Of a stretch of 64,000 nt of DNA, positions 1-8,663 are shown piece after piece; within the stretch, counting starts at the first letter, position 1, and each line of letters opens with the position of its first letter. Source of the stretch: Deltaproteobacteria bacterium (GTDB taxonomy: Bacteria > Desulfobacterota > Desulfomonilia > UBA1062); contig JAHDOV010000013.1 of the NCBI GenBank assembly GCA_018434685.1, positions 124,001 through 188,000 of the forward strand, given 5' to 3'. The notes under the pieces were generated by a model. That model had not been told where the DNA came from. It worked only from the letters and a program-made list of their open reading frames with translations, and did no database searches. A program made the position numbers and the translations under genes.

Positions 1-1103
1 ACAATCGGAGCTTTGAGCTCATCAACCCGCGAACCAAGCGCTGTGTCAGGTCAGTACAGGCACGGCACCTCTTTGATCTCATCGTGGAGTGCGCCTGGGA
101 AAACGGAGAACCGGGCGTCCTCTTTCTCGACCGCATCAACCGGGACAACCCCACACCTCTCCTGGGTGCGATCGAGAGCACCAACCCCTGCGGCGAACAG
201 CCCCTCCTGCCGTACGAGGCCTGCAATCTCGGATCGATCAACCTGGCAAACATGGTGAAACAGACGTCTGAAGGCAGGGCGATAGACTGGGACAAGCTTT
301 CCTTAACGGTGTGCCTTGCCGTACGGTTTCTCGACGATGTCATCGAGATGAACCACTATCCCCTGCCTAAGATCGAACACATCACGCGCAGCAACAGGAA
401 GATCGGGCTCGGGGTCATGGGCTTTGCACATCTCCTCGTCCATCTCGGCATCCCCTACGGCTCCCCGGAGAGTATCGACGTGGCCGGCAGCATCATGAGC
501 TTTATCCGGCGCAACGCATGCGAAGCCTCCCGGGAGCTGGCAGTTACCCGGGGACCCTTTCCGAATTTCACCTCGAGCATCTTCAACCTTCGAGGACACC
601 CCCCCTTGAGAAACGCCACCACCACGACTATAGCCCCCACCGGCACCCTCAGCCTCATCGCTGGCTGTTCTTCAGGCATAGAGCCGCTCTATGCGCTGTC
701 GTACACCCGCGAGATAACCGGGAACCTGGAGATCTCGGAGATGGATCCCGTCTTCTGCAGCATCGCACGGGAAAACCATTTCCTGAGCCCTGCACTGGAA
801 GAATCTGTCCGTAGAAACGGGTTTCTCACCGATGACCTCCCGGTCCCTCAGAGTTTCCGGAGACTCTTCGTCACGGCCTTTGACATACCGCCGGTAGAGC
901 ACGTGAAGATACAGGCAGCGTTCCAGCGTTACACGGACAATGCCGTTTCCAAGACCATCAACTTTCCCTCCCGGGTGACTCAGGCTGAGATCGGAGACAC
1001 CCTGCTTGTTGCCCACGAGCTGGGCTGTAAGGGGGTTACCGTCTACCGCGACCGGAGCAGGGCAAGCCAGGTAATGCGCTGCGGACTGGGCAGGGTGTGC
1101 TGA
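1..1103 (+). CDS. nrdJ: Class II (adenosylcobalamin-dependent) ribonucleotide reductase, C-terminal part
   Basis: The gene enters the window already open: the frame reads through from base 3 with no start. The enzyme reduces ribonucleotides to deoxyribonucleotides with a B12-generated thiyl radical and works without oxygen. Family signatures seen are NPCGEQ followed by YEACNLGSINLA (the active-site cysteine loop of the NrdJ barrel), GVMGFAHLL, the TTTIAPTGTLSLIAG phosphate-binding segment and the ELGCKGVTVYRD ending of the barrel. After that block only about 15 residues remain, ending RCGLGRVC, so the C-terminal tail is very short but still carries a cysteine pair (C-x5-C). Many family members have a longer tail with a C-x2-C-like pair. 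Identity is near certain; the role of the short tail is inference. Confidence 0.95.
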   Translation, partial: NRSFELINPRTKRCVRSVQARHLFDLIVECAWENGEPGVLFLDRINRDNPTPLLGAIESTNPCGEQPLLPYEACNLGSINLANMVKQTSEGRAIDWDKLSLTVCLAVRFLDDVIEMNHYPLPKIEHITRSNRKIGLGVMGFAHLLVHLGIPYGSPESIDVAGSIMSFIRRNACEASRELAVTRGPFPNFTSSIFNLRGHPPLRNATTTTIAPTGTLSLIAGCSSGIEPLYALSYTREITGNLEISEMDPVFCSIARENHFLSPALEESVRRNGFLTDDLPVPQSFRRLFVTAFDIPPVEHVKIQAAFQRYTDNAVSKTINFPSRVTQAEIGDTLLVAHELGCKGVTVYRDRSRASQVMRCGLGRVC

Positions 1104-1177
1104 GACCCATTTTTTACAAACAGCAAGAACCCTCGGTCTCTAAACTTTATGGTACCGGGAGGGAAACGAGATAAAGA

Positions 1178-1208
1178 AACAGCGTTTTCACCGGGTGAAA
1201 ACGCTGTT
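1178..1208 (-). terminator. Strong hairpin, probable terminator of the helix-hairpin-helix transcript
   Basis: Perfect 15-bp inverted repeat (1178-1192 with 1194-1208) around a single central base. On the minus strand it is followed by TCTTTATCTC, a T-rich stretch, while the plus-strand side lacks a T run. It lies downstream of the minus-strand gene at 1326-1622 and also separates it from the convergent nrdJ, so it could serve both. Confidence 0.7.
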
Positions 1209-1236
1209 GAGTTACAGTATATGACTGGCTTAAGCC

Positions 1237-1317
1237 TTAGGTCAGTTCATCTGCATCTTTTTGCACCTTTTCCAGTTGTGGCGCAACCATTTTCATCTGA
1301 TGCCGCCTTGCTGCCAT
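1237..1317 (-). CDS. Possible 26-residue mini-protein downstream of the helix-hairpin-helix gene
   Basis: A short frame starts 8 bases after the stop of the preceding minus-strand gene. It is preceded by AAGGCGGGAC, a passable ribosome binding site, and ends before the hairpin at 1178-1208. The peptide starts MAARRHQMKMV and ends KDADELT: basic at the front, acidic at the end, potentially one amphipathic helix. I know no family for it. It is either a genuine small translationally coupled product or chance, and nothing but position and spacing supports it. Confidence 0.3.
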   Translation of the reverse strand: MAARRHQMKMVAPQLEKVQKDADELT

Positions 1318-1325
1318 GTCCCGCC

Positions 1326-1622
1326 TTACGGGGCGCCGACAGTCAGATGCATCCTGCAAAGCTCCATTTTCGTCTCATCCATGCCCTTGACTTTCATGAG
1401 GTCATCAATGGATGCAAACGGTCCATTGATGTTCCTGTAGGCAACGATGTTCTGGGCAAGCTCCATATCCATATCCGGTATAGCCTGCAGTTCCTCTACC
1501 GTCGCCGTATTGACGTCCAGCTTTGCCATGCCCGCCTCTTCTGCAAATACGACCGAAGAAACACCCAGCATGGCTATCGCGAACAATCCGATACTCAACA
1601 ATCCTAAAGCGATCCTTTTCAT
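1326..1622 (-). CDS. Secreted small helix-hairpin-helix protein (ComEA-like)
   Basis: A 98-residue protein with a signal peptide (MKRIALGLLSIGLFAIAML..., cleavage near VVFAEE) followed by one ComEA-type helix-hairpin-helix repeat. It reads LDVNTATVEELQAIPDMD at about residues 34-51 and the second hairpin is FASIDDLMKVKGMDE at about 69-83. Such domains bind DNA non-specifically; full ComEA proteins are DNA-uptake receptors. Here there is no long linker or membrane anchor, so it looks like a free periplasmic protein. AAGGAGGAGTTC precedes the ATG, which fixes the start. A sigma70-type promoter lies about 260 bases upstream. A role in DNA uptake is inference. Confidence 0.8.
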   Translation of the reverse strand: MKRIALGLLSIGLFAIAMLGVSSVVFAEEAGMAKLDVNTATVEELQAIPDMDMELAQNIVAYRNINGPFASIDDLMKVKGMDETKMELCRMHLTVGAP

Positions 1623-1880
1623 GAACTCCTCCTTTTCTACTTTGTATTCTGCCTAATAAAAAACCTTACCTCCATTTTCCCGGCACTCAGATTCGAGATT
1701 ACAGCATACCTGTGTCCGGGTTCACCTCGTCTGCATTTCTGATGTGCGCACCACCTCCTTTCGCTACATGTCTTATGAGAATCCCTTGGTGAGCAGTATC
1801 CCGATCCAGGTAATCCATGAGAAAAGAAAGAATCAGAGCAAAACAAATAGACGCCAAACTGGAAAAAAAGATTGTATCGA

Positions 1881-1908
1881 ATAATACTGTCGCTTCAGCT
1901 AAAGTCAA
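1881..1908 (-). promoter_or_regulatory. Sigma70-type promoter for the helix-hairpin-helix gene
   Basis: Minus strand: TTGACT (1908-1903), 16-base spacer, TATTAT (1886-1881). It would start transcription near 1874 and leave a leader of about 250 bases before the ATG at 1622. The rest of the 410-base gap (1623-2032) shows no convincing gene. Confidence 0.6.
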
Positions 1909-2032
1909 TAGCCCGCCTGGCCATTCTCACTGTTGGGCCCCGTCACGGTGTTCGTCTCCTTGAACAGGGAGTGCGTTATTATGTATTGATTCCCGGCCGA
2001 AAAGGACATATTGGACACTACGAGGAACAACG

Positions 2033-4351
2033 ATGACAACAAACAGGACAAAAGATAATCACCTCAATCTGCTGTGCGACATCGGAGAGCTCACCAATCT
2101 GCTGACCGGCAGTTATACGATCGACAGCTTCCTCCAGCAGGCCGTTGAAATGGTCGCACGCTATCTCGATGCCAATGTGTGCTCCATATATCTCTATGAT
2201 GAATCCACCGAGGAACTGGTTCTCGCCGCAACCGCCGGGTTGAATCCCCGGGCCGTGGGTAAAGTTCGCCTGAAGAAGGGTGAGGGGATCGTGGGGTTCT
2301 GTCTCGAGGAGTCTGCCCCGGTATGCGATGGCAAGGCCTTTGACAATCCACATTTCAAATACTTTGAAGAGGCACGCGAAGAGATGTTCCAGTCCTTTCT
2401 CGTTGTCCCGATCCATCGGGGCCCGGCAAAGATCGGGGCCCTCGTGGTACAGCACGAACTGCCCGGCTATTTTGATGAGAACGACATGATCGCCCTGCGT
2501 GCAGCAACATCCCAGCTGGCGTCATCCATTGAGAATGCGCGTCTGCTCATGGAGATGCACAACGAACAGGTACAGGTACACAGCATCCGGGATGAGCGGT
2601 CTCCCAGGTTTGTAAAGGTTCAGATAGCATCCGAAGGCTATGCCTATGCACCAGCAACCATCTTCAGAAAAGACCGCGGTTCGGCTCTCCACGAGGGCTC
2701 CCGAACCGGCACTGACTACACCCTGGAAGACTTCCAGCGGGCACTCGAACTCACGGCACAGCAGCTTGAGGATCTGCAGTCCAGATTTGCAAAACGCCTG
2801 CCTGAAAGCGCATCGTTGATCTTCACCACGCACTTCATGATGCTCAAAGACCCGAGCTTCACCGGCAGGATGACTACCCTCGTCGAGCAGGGCATGGCTC
2901 CTGAGGCTGCAGTCGCCAGGATCTCCAGCCATTACATCGATCTGTTCTCAGCCAGTTCGCATGAATATATCCGGGAAAAGATAAATGATGTGGAAGACCT
3001 GGCACAGCGCATCCTGAGAAATCTCAAGACGCCGGGGGCAATCGACGATGTATTCGGCAACAGGCGCATCATTATTTCAAACCAGCTTCATCCTTCCGAT
3101 ATCCTCAAGCTTATGGTCGACGAGGTCCAGGGTATCATCCTGGTGGGCGGCGGCATCACCGCTCATATTTCCATCCTGTCACGATCTCTGCAGATCCCCC
3201 TGGTCATAGCGGATCAGCAGGAACTGCTGCACCTGCCGGAGGAGACCCCGGTGCTCATCGATGCCCAGATCGGCAACATCTATATCCGCCCCACCGACGA
3301 GATCGTAGAGCAGTTCGAGGCGCGCAACAGGGCACTCAAGACAGCCGGCCGGGCAGAAATCGATATGCAGCCCGAAACCACCACCCGCGACGGGGTCCGG
3401 GTTCACCTCATGGCCAACATCAACCTGCTGAGCGAGGCCCCCCTGGCACGAAGACTCAACGCAGAAGGGATCGGCCTGTACCGCACCGAATTCCCTTTTC
3501 TCATCCGCCCCACCTTTCCCTCTGAAACCGAACAGTACCTGGTGTACAAACGGCTGTTTGACGAGATGCCGGACCGTCCTGTCACCATCAGAACCCTCGA
3601 TGTCGGCGGTGACAAGATCTTGTCGTATATGGATACCGTGCCGGGCCGGAATCCTGAACTCGGACTCCGTTCCATCAGGTTCACGCTACGCCACCGCGAT
3701 ATCTTTGAGACCCAGATGCGCGCCATTCTTCGCGCCGGTCAGGGTGCCGCAGGCCTCCGCATCATGTTCCCCATGATATCCTCCCTGGACCAGTTCCTCC
3801 AGGCCAGACAGCTGGTGCTCGACTGCAAGGACGACCTGTCCCGGGAAAACCTCATGTTCCATGACAACCCCGAGATCGGAATGATGGTGGAACTCCCGTC
3901 CGTGCTGGAGATCATCGATGACCTGGCGGATGCTGCAGACTTCTTCTCCATAGGCACCAACGACTTCATCCAGTATATGCTGGCCGTGGACCGCACGAAC
4001 CAGCAGGTGTCCGAGTATTACGCCGCGCACCACCCCGCGGTGCTGCGCGGGCTGAAAAAGGTTCTCGATGCTGGCCGGCGATGGGGCAAAGATGTCTCCG
4101 TATGCGGGGAAATGGCCCACGAGGAGGCGTACATTCCCTTTCTCGTTGGTATCGGCGTCCGCCAGATCAGTGTAGATCCCCAGTTCCTGCCGACTGTCCA
4201 GAAGATCGTCACCGGCATGAGCATGTCCGATGCCGGGGCCTATGCAGAGGCACTCCTGAGCCAATCCACCCTGAAGGGAACGGAGTCGATCATGGCACAA
4301 GACAAATGGCCGGGACTCGGTGTACGGGATAAGAAAACCAGAGCCATTTGA
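2033..4351 (+). CDS. ptsP: GAF-domain PEP-protein phosphotransferase (EI-Ntr)
   Basis: 772 residues, close to the usual size of PtsP. An N-terminal GAF domain spans about residues 20-170. The PEP-utiliser N-terminal domain follows, then the swivelling phosphohistidine domain with GGGITAHISILSRSLQIP (phospho-accepting His378). The C-terminal PEP-binding TIM barrel contains GLYRTEFPF, FSIGTNDF and VCGEMAHEE. It takes phosphate from PEP and passes it to an HPr-like protein (NPr) in the nitrogen-related PTS, a regulatory rather than sugar-importing chain. No HPr or EIIA gene is visible nearby. GAGGAACAACG precedes the ATG. All catalytic motifs look intact. Confidence 0.93.
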   Translation: MTTNRTKDNHLNLLCDIGELTNLLTGSYTIDSFLQQAVEMVARYLDANVCSIYLYDESTEELVLAATAGLNPRAVGKVRLKKGEGIVGFCLEESAPVCDGKAFDNPHFKYFEEAREEMFQSFLVVPIHRGPAKIGALVVQHELPGYFDENDMIALRAATSQLASSIENARLLMEMHNEQVQVHSIRDERSPRFVKVQIASEGYAYAPATIFRKDRGSALHEGSRTGTDYTLEDFQRALELTAQQLEDLQSRFAKRLPESASLIFTTHFMMLKDPSFTGRMTTLVEQGMAPEAAVARISSHYIDLFSASSHEYIREKINDVEDLAQRILRNLKTPGAIDDVFGNRRIIISNQLHPSDILKLMVDEVQGIILVGGGITAHISILSRSLQIPLVIADQQELLHLPEETPVLIDAQIGNIYIRPTDEIVEQFEARNRALKTAGRAEIDMQPETTTRDGVRVHLMANINLLSEAPLARRLNAEGIGLYRTEFPFLIRPTFPSETEQYLVYKRLFDEMPDRPVTIRTLDVGGDKILSYMDTVPGRNPELGLRSIRFTLRHRDIFETQMRAILRAGQGAAGLRIMFPMISSLDQFLQARQLVLDCKDDLSRENLMFHDNPEIGMMVELPSVLEIIDDLADAADFFSIGTNDFIQYMLAVDRTNQQVSEYYAAHHPAVLRGLKKVLDAGRRWGKDVSVCGEMAHEEAYIPFLVGIGVRQISVDPQFLPTVQKIVTGMSMSDAGAYAEALLSQSTLKGTESIMAQDKWPGLGVRDKKTRAI

Positions 4352-4447
4352 AACAGAACGTGAACCCCTGACCTGTCCGACACCCCACATTCAAGGCAGG
4401 GTACGGCACGCATGAACCAAATTACTATGCAGTATCTAACATATATA

Positions 4448-4544
4448 TTGACAAGGTAGTTCCTGTTGTTTTATCTACTGTTCCCAGCAAACGCCACCGG
4501 ATGGCCAGAATCGCCCTTTAATCCGATATCATGGCGGTTATAAT
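4448..4544 (+). promoter_or_regulatory. Promoter region upstream of wtpA
   Basis: Two candidates lie in the 357-base gap before wtpA. One is TTGACA at 4448-4453, with TATCTA 18 bases further on (4472-4477). The other is a perfect TATAAT at 4539-4544 with only a weak -35 (TTTAAT, 4517-4522, spacer 16). I looked for a molybdenum-cofactor/tungsten-cofactor riboswitch and for a ModE-type palindrome and recognised neither. Confidence 0.45.
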
Positions 4545-4708
4545 AGACAAAGGGTCAGGATTTGTAAAACTGTGGAAGTGAGGTGATTAGCGCGCCGAGG
4601 TCTTTGTTCATGTTGTATTCTGGTTCCCTGCCAGAAACATCAACAGAAGATAAGCACTTCTTTCGGACCAGGCGATCTAATACAAACTATATTATCTCGG
4701 GGGTAGTT

Positions 4709-5698
4709 ATGAAAAAAACAGTATCGAACATACTATTCATCACTCTAGCGCTGGTAGCATTCCTGGTGATTTCCATTCCGGGGACATGCAGTGCTGAGCC
4801 CAAAGGCAATCTTATCATCTTCCATGCGGGGAGCCTCTCGGTTCCGTTCGAGGCCATGGAGAAGGCATTCGAGGCAAAGTATCCCGGTGTTGACGTGCTC
4901 CGCGAGGCAGCGGGATCCCAGCAATGCGCCCGCAAGATCACCGATGTGAAAAAACCCTGTGACATCATGGCTTCGGCAGACTACAAGGTCATCGACAAGC
5001 TCCTGATTCCCGACTATGCATCCATGAATATCCGTTTTGCCACAAATCAGCTCGTGCTCTGCTACACCGACACGAGCACGTTTGCCTCAGAGGTCAGTGC
5101 CGACAACTGGTATGAGATCCTGCAGAAGAAAGGCGTGGTCTGGGGTCATTCGGATCCCAATCTCGACCCGTGCGGCTATCGTTCGCTCATGGTCCTTAAG
5201 CTTGCAGAAACCTACTACAAGATCCCGGGGCTCTACGACAAGCTGATCGCGAACCGACCCCAGGAGAATGTCAGGCCGAAATCCGTGGAACTCATCTCGC
5301 TCCTCCAGACAGGGAACATGGATTATGCATGGGAATACCTCTCGGTGGCGGTACAGCACGGATTGAAATACCTCATCCTGCCCGACCAGATCAACCTCGG
5401 CAACTATCAATATGACGATCTCTACGAGAAGGCCGTGGTCAAGGTGACCGGAAAAGAGCCCGGGACCTTCATGGATATCAAGGGACAGTCGGTTACCTAT
5501 GGGGTGACATTGATAAAGGATGCCCCGAACCGGGAGGCAGCAATTGCCTTTCTGCTGTATCTGCTCGATCCTCAGGGCGGCCTCAAGGTCCTGAAAGATA
5601 TGGGTCAGCCACCGTTTATCCCGGCCAGGGTTCCCTCCGAGGGCATGATGACTTCGCTGCCTGGAGAACTCAAGGGCCTGGTTGAGGTGAAGAATTAA
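4709..5698 (+). CDS. wtpA: Tungstate/molybdate ABC transporter, substrate-binding protein
   Basis: About 329 residues starting at the ATG before MKKTVSN. That start gives a clean signal peptide (hydrophobic core to about residue 26, TCSAEP at the cleavage site), whereas the open frame extends 42 unlikely residues further upstream. The mature part matches the WtpA/ModA-like oxyanion-binding family: [13 protein letters not shown] at the front, [13 protein letters not shown], and [15 protein letters not shown]. These proteins bind WO4 or MoO4 in the periplasm with high affinity. The gene is followed by its permease and ATPase in the order wtpA-wtpB-wtpC. Tungstate over molybdate is family inference. 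Confidence 0.88.
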   Translation: MKKTVSNILFITLALVAFLVISIPGTCSAEPKGNLIIFHAGSLSVPFEAMEKAFEAKYPGVDVLREAAGSQQCARKITDVKKPCDIMASADYKVIDKLLIPDYASMNIRFATNQLVLCYTDTSTFASEVSADNWYEILQKKGVVWGHSDPNLDPCGYRSLMVLKLAETYYKIPGLYDKLIANRPQENVRPKSVELISLLQTGNMDYAWEYLSVAVQHGLKYLILPDQINLGNYQYDDLYEKAVVKVTGKEPGTFMDIKGQSVTYGVTLIKDAPNREAAIAFLLYLLDPQGGLKVLKDMGQPPFIPARVPSEGMMTSLPGELKGLVEVKN

Positions 5699-5727
5699 AG
5701 AAGGCCTCCTGCCCTCTCCGACTCACG

Positions 5728-5768
5728 AACCACAGGGGCTTCCTGTCGCACCTGCAGCCCCTGTGGTT
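5728..5768 (+). terminator. Hairpin inside the wtp operon, attenuator or mRNA-end candidate
   Basis: Perfect 13-bp stem, 5728-5740 pairing with 5756-5768, around a 15-base loop, ending in TTTAA. It sits between wtpA and wtpB, where partial termination or 3'-end protection would yield more binding protein than permease, as seen in many binding-protein operons. The U tract is short, so complete termination is unlikely. Confidence 0.6.
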
Positions 5769-5804
5769 TAACCACGGGCGTCGAAGAAACAACAACTGAA
5801 TCCC

Positions 5805-6590
5805 ATGACGAGAAAAGAACCGTTCTTCTGGATAACCGTATCGTGTGGCGTCGTGATCATGGCGTTTATCCTGCTGCCCCTGCTCCAGATGATCACCGCT
5901 CCATCGCTGTCCATGATGAACAGCACCATACAGGACAAAGATGTCATCAGTTCCATCTGGCTGAGCATCTACACGGCGCTTTCGGCAGCGGGCATATCTT
6001 TCTTGTTCGGAACGCCGCTGGCTTATTTTCTTGCCAGAACAGATTTCAGGGGCAAACGACTGGTCGAGAGCATCATCGATCTGCCCATCGTCATACCCCA
6101 TCCTGTCGTGGGAATCGCCATCCTTTCCGTGGCCGGGAAAAACCACTGGTTCGGGCAGATCATATATGAGCTCGGCATTCGTGTCATGGGCAGTGTCACC
6201 GGCATCATCACCGTACTCACTTTCGTGGGCATGCCCTTTTATATCGATGCCGTCAAGGACGGGTTCGAAAGTATTTCTCCCAGGCTGGAGAATGTATCCC
6301 GCAGCCTTGGCGCCTCCATGTCGGCCACCTTCTTCCGGATCACCTTTCCCCTTGCATGGCGCAGCATGCTCGTAGGCATCATCATGTGCTGCGCACGTGC
6401 CGTCAGCGAATTCGGTGCCGTTGTCATCGTTGCCTACCATCCCATGATAGCGCCGGTAATGATCTACGAGCGTTTCGAGGCCTACGGCCTGAAATACTCC
6501 CAGCCCGTTGCAGTATGGCTCGTCTGCCTGTGCCTCCTGCTCTTCGTTGTTCTCAGACTCATTGCGCTGCCGCGAAAAGGTGAGAAATGA
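5805..6590 (+). CDS. wtpB: Tungstate ABC transporter, permease
   Basis: 261 residues with about six hydrophobic segments, the first at residues 7-30. The permease-ATPase coupling (EAA) loop reads SRSLGASMSATFFRITFPLAW near residues 166-186, typical of ModB/WtpB permeases. It forms the membrane channel that receives tungstate from WtpA. There is no strong Shine-Dalgarno before the ATG. The stop overlaps the start of wtpC as ATGA, implying coupled translation with the ATPase. Confidence 0.9.
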   Translation: MTRKEPFFWITVSCGVVIMAFILLPLLQMITAPSLSMMNSTIQDKDVISSIWLSIYTALSAAGISFLFGTPLAYFLARTDFRGKRLVESIIDLPIVIPHPVVGIAILSVAGKNHWFGQIIYELGIRVMGSVTGIITVLTFVGMPFYIDAVKDGFESISPRLENVSRSLGASMSATFFRITFPLAWRSMLVGIIMCCARAVSEFGAVVIVAYHPMIAPVMIYERFEAYGLKYSQPVAVWLVCLCLLLFVVLRLIALPRKGEK

Positions 6591-7624
6591 TCAGGACAGA
6601 AGGCCTCAACATACACCTGGGCGATTTTCATCTTCGGGATATCACCTTATCCATAGCAGAAAACCAGTTTTTCGTGCTCATGGGACCAACCGGTGCAGGC
6701 AAGACCGTTCTTCTCGAGGCTCTCGCCGGCCTTGTCCCCACGAGATCGGGCAGGATTCTCATAAATGGCCGTGACGTCACAAGGTTTCCTCCGGAAAAAC
6801 GAGGCGTCAGCATCGTCTACCAGGACTATGCGCTGTTTCCCCATCTAAGCGTGGGAAAGAACATCTTCTATGGTGTCCACTATCACCGGATAGATAAAGA
6901 CATCGCGAGGAGAAGGTTCTCGGAGCTTGTCGAACAGCTGAACATCGGCCACATTGTCAAGCGAAGACCCGGAACCCTCAGCGGCGGGGAACTCCAACGT
7001 GTCGCCCTGGCCCGGGCACTGATGGTAAACCCCGATGTGATCCTCCTTGACGAGCCTCTCTCAGCACTCGATCCCGTGTTCAGGGAAGAGATCAGGATCA
7101 TGCTCAAAACCCTTCATTCGACGTCACGGACCACCTTCTTCATGGTGACGCACGACTTTGCCGAGGCACTGTCCCTTGCGGACCGCGCTGCAATCATGAA
7201 CCAGGGTGAGATAGAGCAGGCCGGAAGCATGCAGGACATCTTCAGCAGACCGGAATCAACCTTTGTCGCCGACTTTGTCGGCATGAAGAATATTTTCTCT
7301 GCCAGGTTCAGAGATAGAGAAGCCCAGGTCGGAAAACATCAGTTTGAAACAACGCTGAGACCCTCCGATGAGAACGGGTATATCGCCATCAGGCCCGAAG
7401 ATATAGTCCTGAGCACCACAAGGCTGGATTCGAGTATAAGAAATGTGTTCCACGGGACCGTCCGGAGAATTATCGACCAGGGTTTCTCCTATGAGGTTCA
7501 CGTCAGAGCAGACGATATGACCTTTAAATCCATGATCACCAAATCATCTCTCTTTCAACTGGGCATACGCGAAGGCGCCGATATCTTCCTGTCCATCAAG
7601 GCATCGGCGATACATGTCTTCTAG
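6587..7624 (+). CDS. wtpC: Tungstate ABC transporter, ATP-binding protein
   Basis: 345 residues. Walker A is GPTGAGKT near residue 33, the signature is LSGGELQRVALARAL, Walker B is VILLDEPLSALD, and the switch histidine lies in MVTHDFAEAL. After about residue 235 comes a C-terminal TOBE-like region (IRPEDIVLS...), which in this family senses the oxyanion. It powers import through WtpB. The stop lies only 6 bases from the stop of the convergent gene at 7631. Confidence 0.9.
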   Translation: MIRTEGLNIHLGDFHLRDITLSIAENQFFVLMGPTGAGKTVLLEALAGLVPTRSGRILINGRDVTRFPPEKRGVSIVYQDYALFPHLSVGKNIFYGVHYHRIDKDIARRRFSELVEQLNIGHIVKRRPGTLSGGELQRVALARALMVNPDVILLDEPLSALDPVFREEIRIMLKTLHSTSRTTFFMVTHDFAEALSLADRAAIMNQGEIEQAGSMQDIFSRPESTFVADFVGMKNIFSARFRDREAQVGKHQFETTLRPSDENGYIAIRPEDIVLSTTRLDSSIRNVFHGTVRRIIDQGFSYEVHVRADDMTFKSMITKSSLFQLGIREGADIFLSIKASAIHVF

Positions 7625-7630
7625 CCGGCC

Positions 7631-8503
7631 TCAGACATCGACGCCCAGAACCGTGCGCATGAGATAGCCGACGAGAAAACTGACAGCTGCCACCGAAAGA
7701 CTCAGGGCTGACATCTCGAGAAAACGGTCCTTGAAGGACACATCCTTTGCCACCGAGATGTAGTAGTTGAAAAAGGCGATGATCAGCACACCGCAGAAAA
7801 GCGTCAGACCCAGGCAGACGTAGTAGTTCGCCAGGATCAGATACGGCGTGATCAGCACAAGCACGGTTACGATATATGCCGCCCCGGTATAGGCCGAAGC
7901 CTTCAGCGGATTCTTGTCACCAGCCTCCGCCTTGGTGGACAGGTACTCCGATGCAGCCATGGAGAGCGCAGCGGCAATGCCGGTGATCGAGCCGGTCAGG
8001 GCTATCAGCCGGGTATCCTGCAGCGCCAGGGTGAAGCCTGCCAGTGCGCCGGTCAGTTCCACGAGGGCATCGTTGAGACCCAGCACCATGGAGCCGGTAT
8101 AGCGCAGTCGTTCCTCGTCGAGAAGCCCGATCAATGCAGTCTCATGTTCGCTCTCTTCGCGGGCGATCTCAGGGGCCTCGGCAATGATGCCGGCGAGTTG
8201 GCCATAGCTGTCCTGGGCATCATCCTCACCCCGTTCCATGAGCTTGACGCCGAAGGTAAACCCGAAGACCATGCTGACCAGCAGATAGAACCAGACCTTC
8301 AGTCTCACAGGGGCGACATCCTGATGCGTGTAATCGCGCCAGACACGGTAGTGCTGAAGCTCTTCATGGGCGATCTTCTTGAGTATCCGGGAGTCTTCCG
8401 GTGATTTCACCCGCCTGGCAAGCCCGGTATAAATATGGTGCTCGGTAATCTCGTTTTTCTGGTAACCGATCAGTTTCTCTAATATATCATCGGATATGTT
8501 CAT
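7631..8503 (-). CDS. Ferritin-like domain fused to VIT1/CCC1-type metal transporter
   Basis: 290 residues from the ATG at 8503, which has AGGAGG about 10 bases upstream; an open frame extends to 8578 without support. The N-terminal 130 residues form a rubrerythrin-like four-helix domain with metal-ligand motifs NEITEHHIY, HEELQHYR and REESEHE. The C-terminal half is a VIT1/CCC1 membrane domain of about five helices (GLNDALVELTGALAGF, SMAASEYLSTKAEAG). Such fusions (Mbfa/erythrin-VIT1) export or detoxify Fe or Mn. Substrate and direction are inferred from the family. Confidence 0.88.
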   Translation of the reverse strand: MNISDDILEKLIGYQKNEITEHHIYTGLARRVKSPEDSRILKKIAHEELQHYRVWRDYTHQDVAPVRLKVWFYLLVSMVFGFTFGVKLMERGEDDAQDSYGQLAGIIAEAPEIAREESEHETALIGLLDEERLRYTGSMVLGLNDALVELTGALAGFTLALQDTRLIALTGSITGIAAALSMAASEYLSTKAEAGDKNPLKASAYTGAAYIVTVLVLITPYLILANYYVCLGLTLFCGVLIIAFFNYYISVAKDVSFKDRFLEMSALSLSVAAVSFLVGYLMRTVLGVDV

Positions 8504-8663
8504 GTCTGTCCAACCTCCTGTGGTGCATAATTCCCGATATCTCGAGCCGTACGCCTCCGGATACCGGATGAGCACCAAGACCTCGGCCCCTATTGTGTCC
8601 TACTGATGCTGAGGTGTCAATTGTACGGAGAGCCAATGTCCAGGATTAAAGAAAAACACGCAA

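Noticed and set aside
1699-1908. A 69-codon minus-strand frame with a hydrophobic front and TTG start
   Set aside because: Its TTG start is the -35 of a good sigma70 promoter (TTGACT-16-TATTAT), it has no binding site and no known relatives.
4352-4708. Molybdenum/tungsten cofactor riboswitch or ModE site upstream of wtpA
   Set aside because: I looked for the conserved stem elements and the palindrome and found neither.
5670-6440. A 256-codon minus-strand frame rich in Asp, Gly and His
   Set aside because: It is antisense to wtpB, whose membrane helices and coupling loop are clear. The odd composition is the usual antisense artefact.
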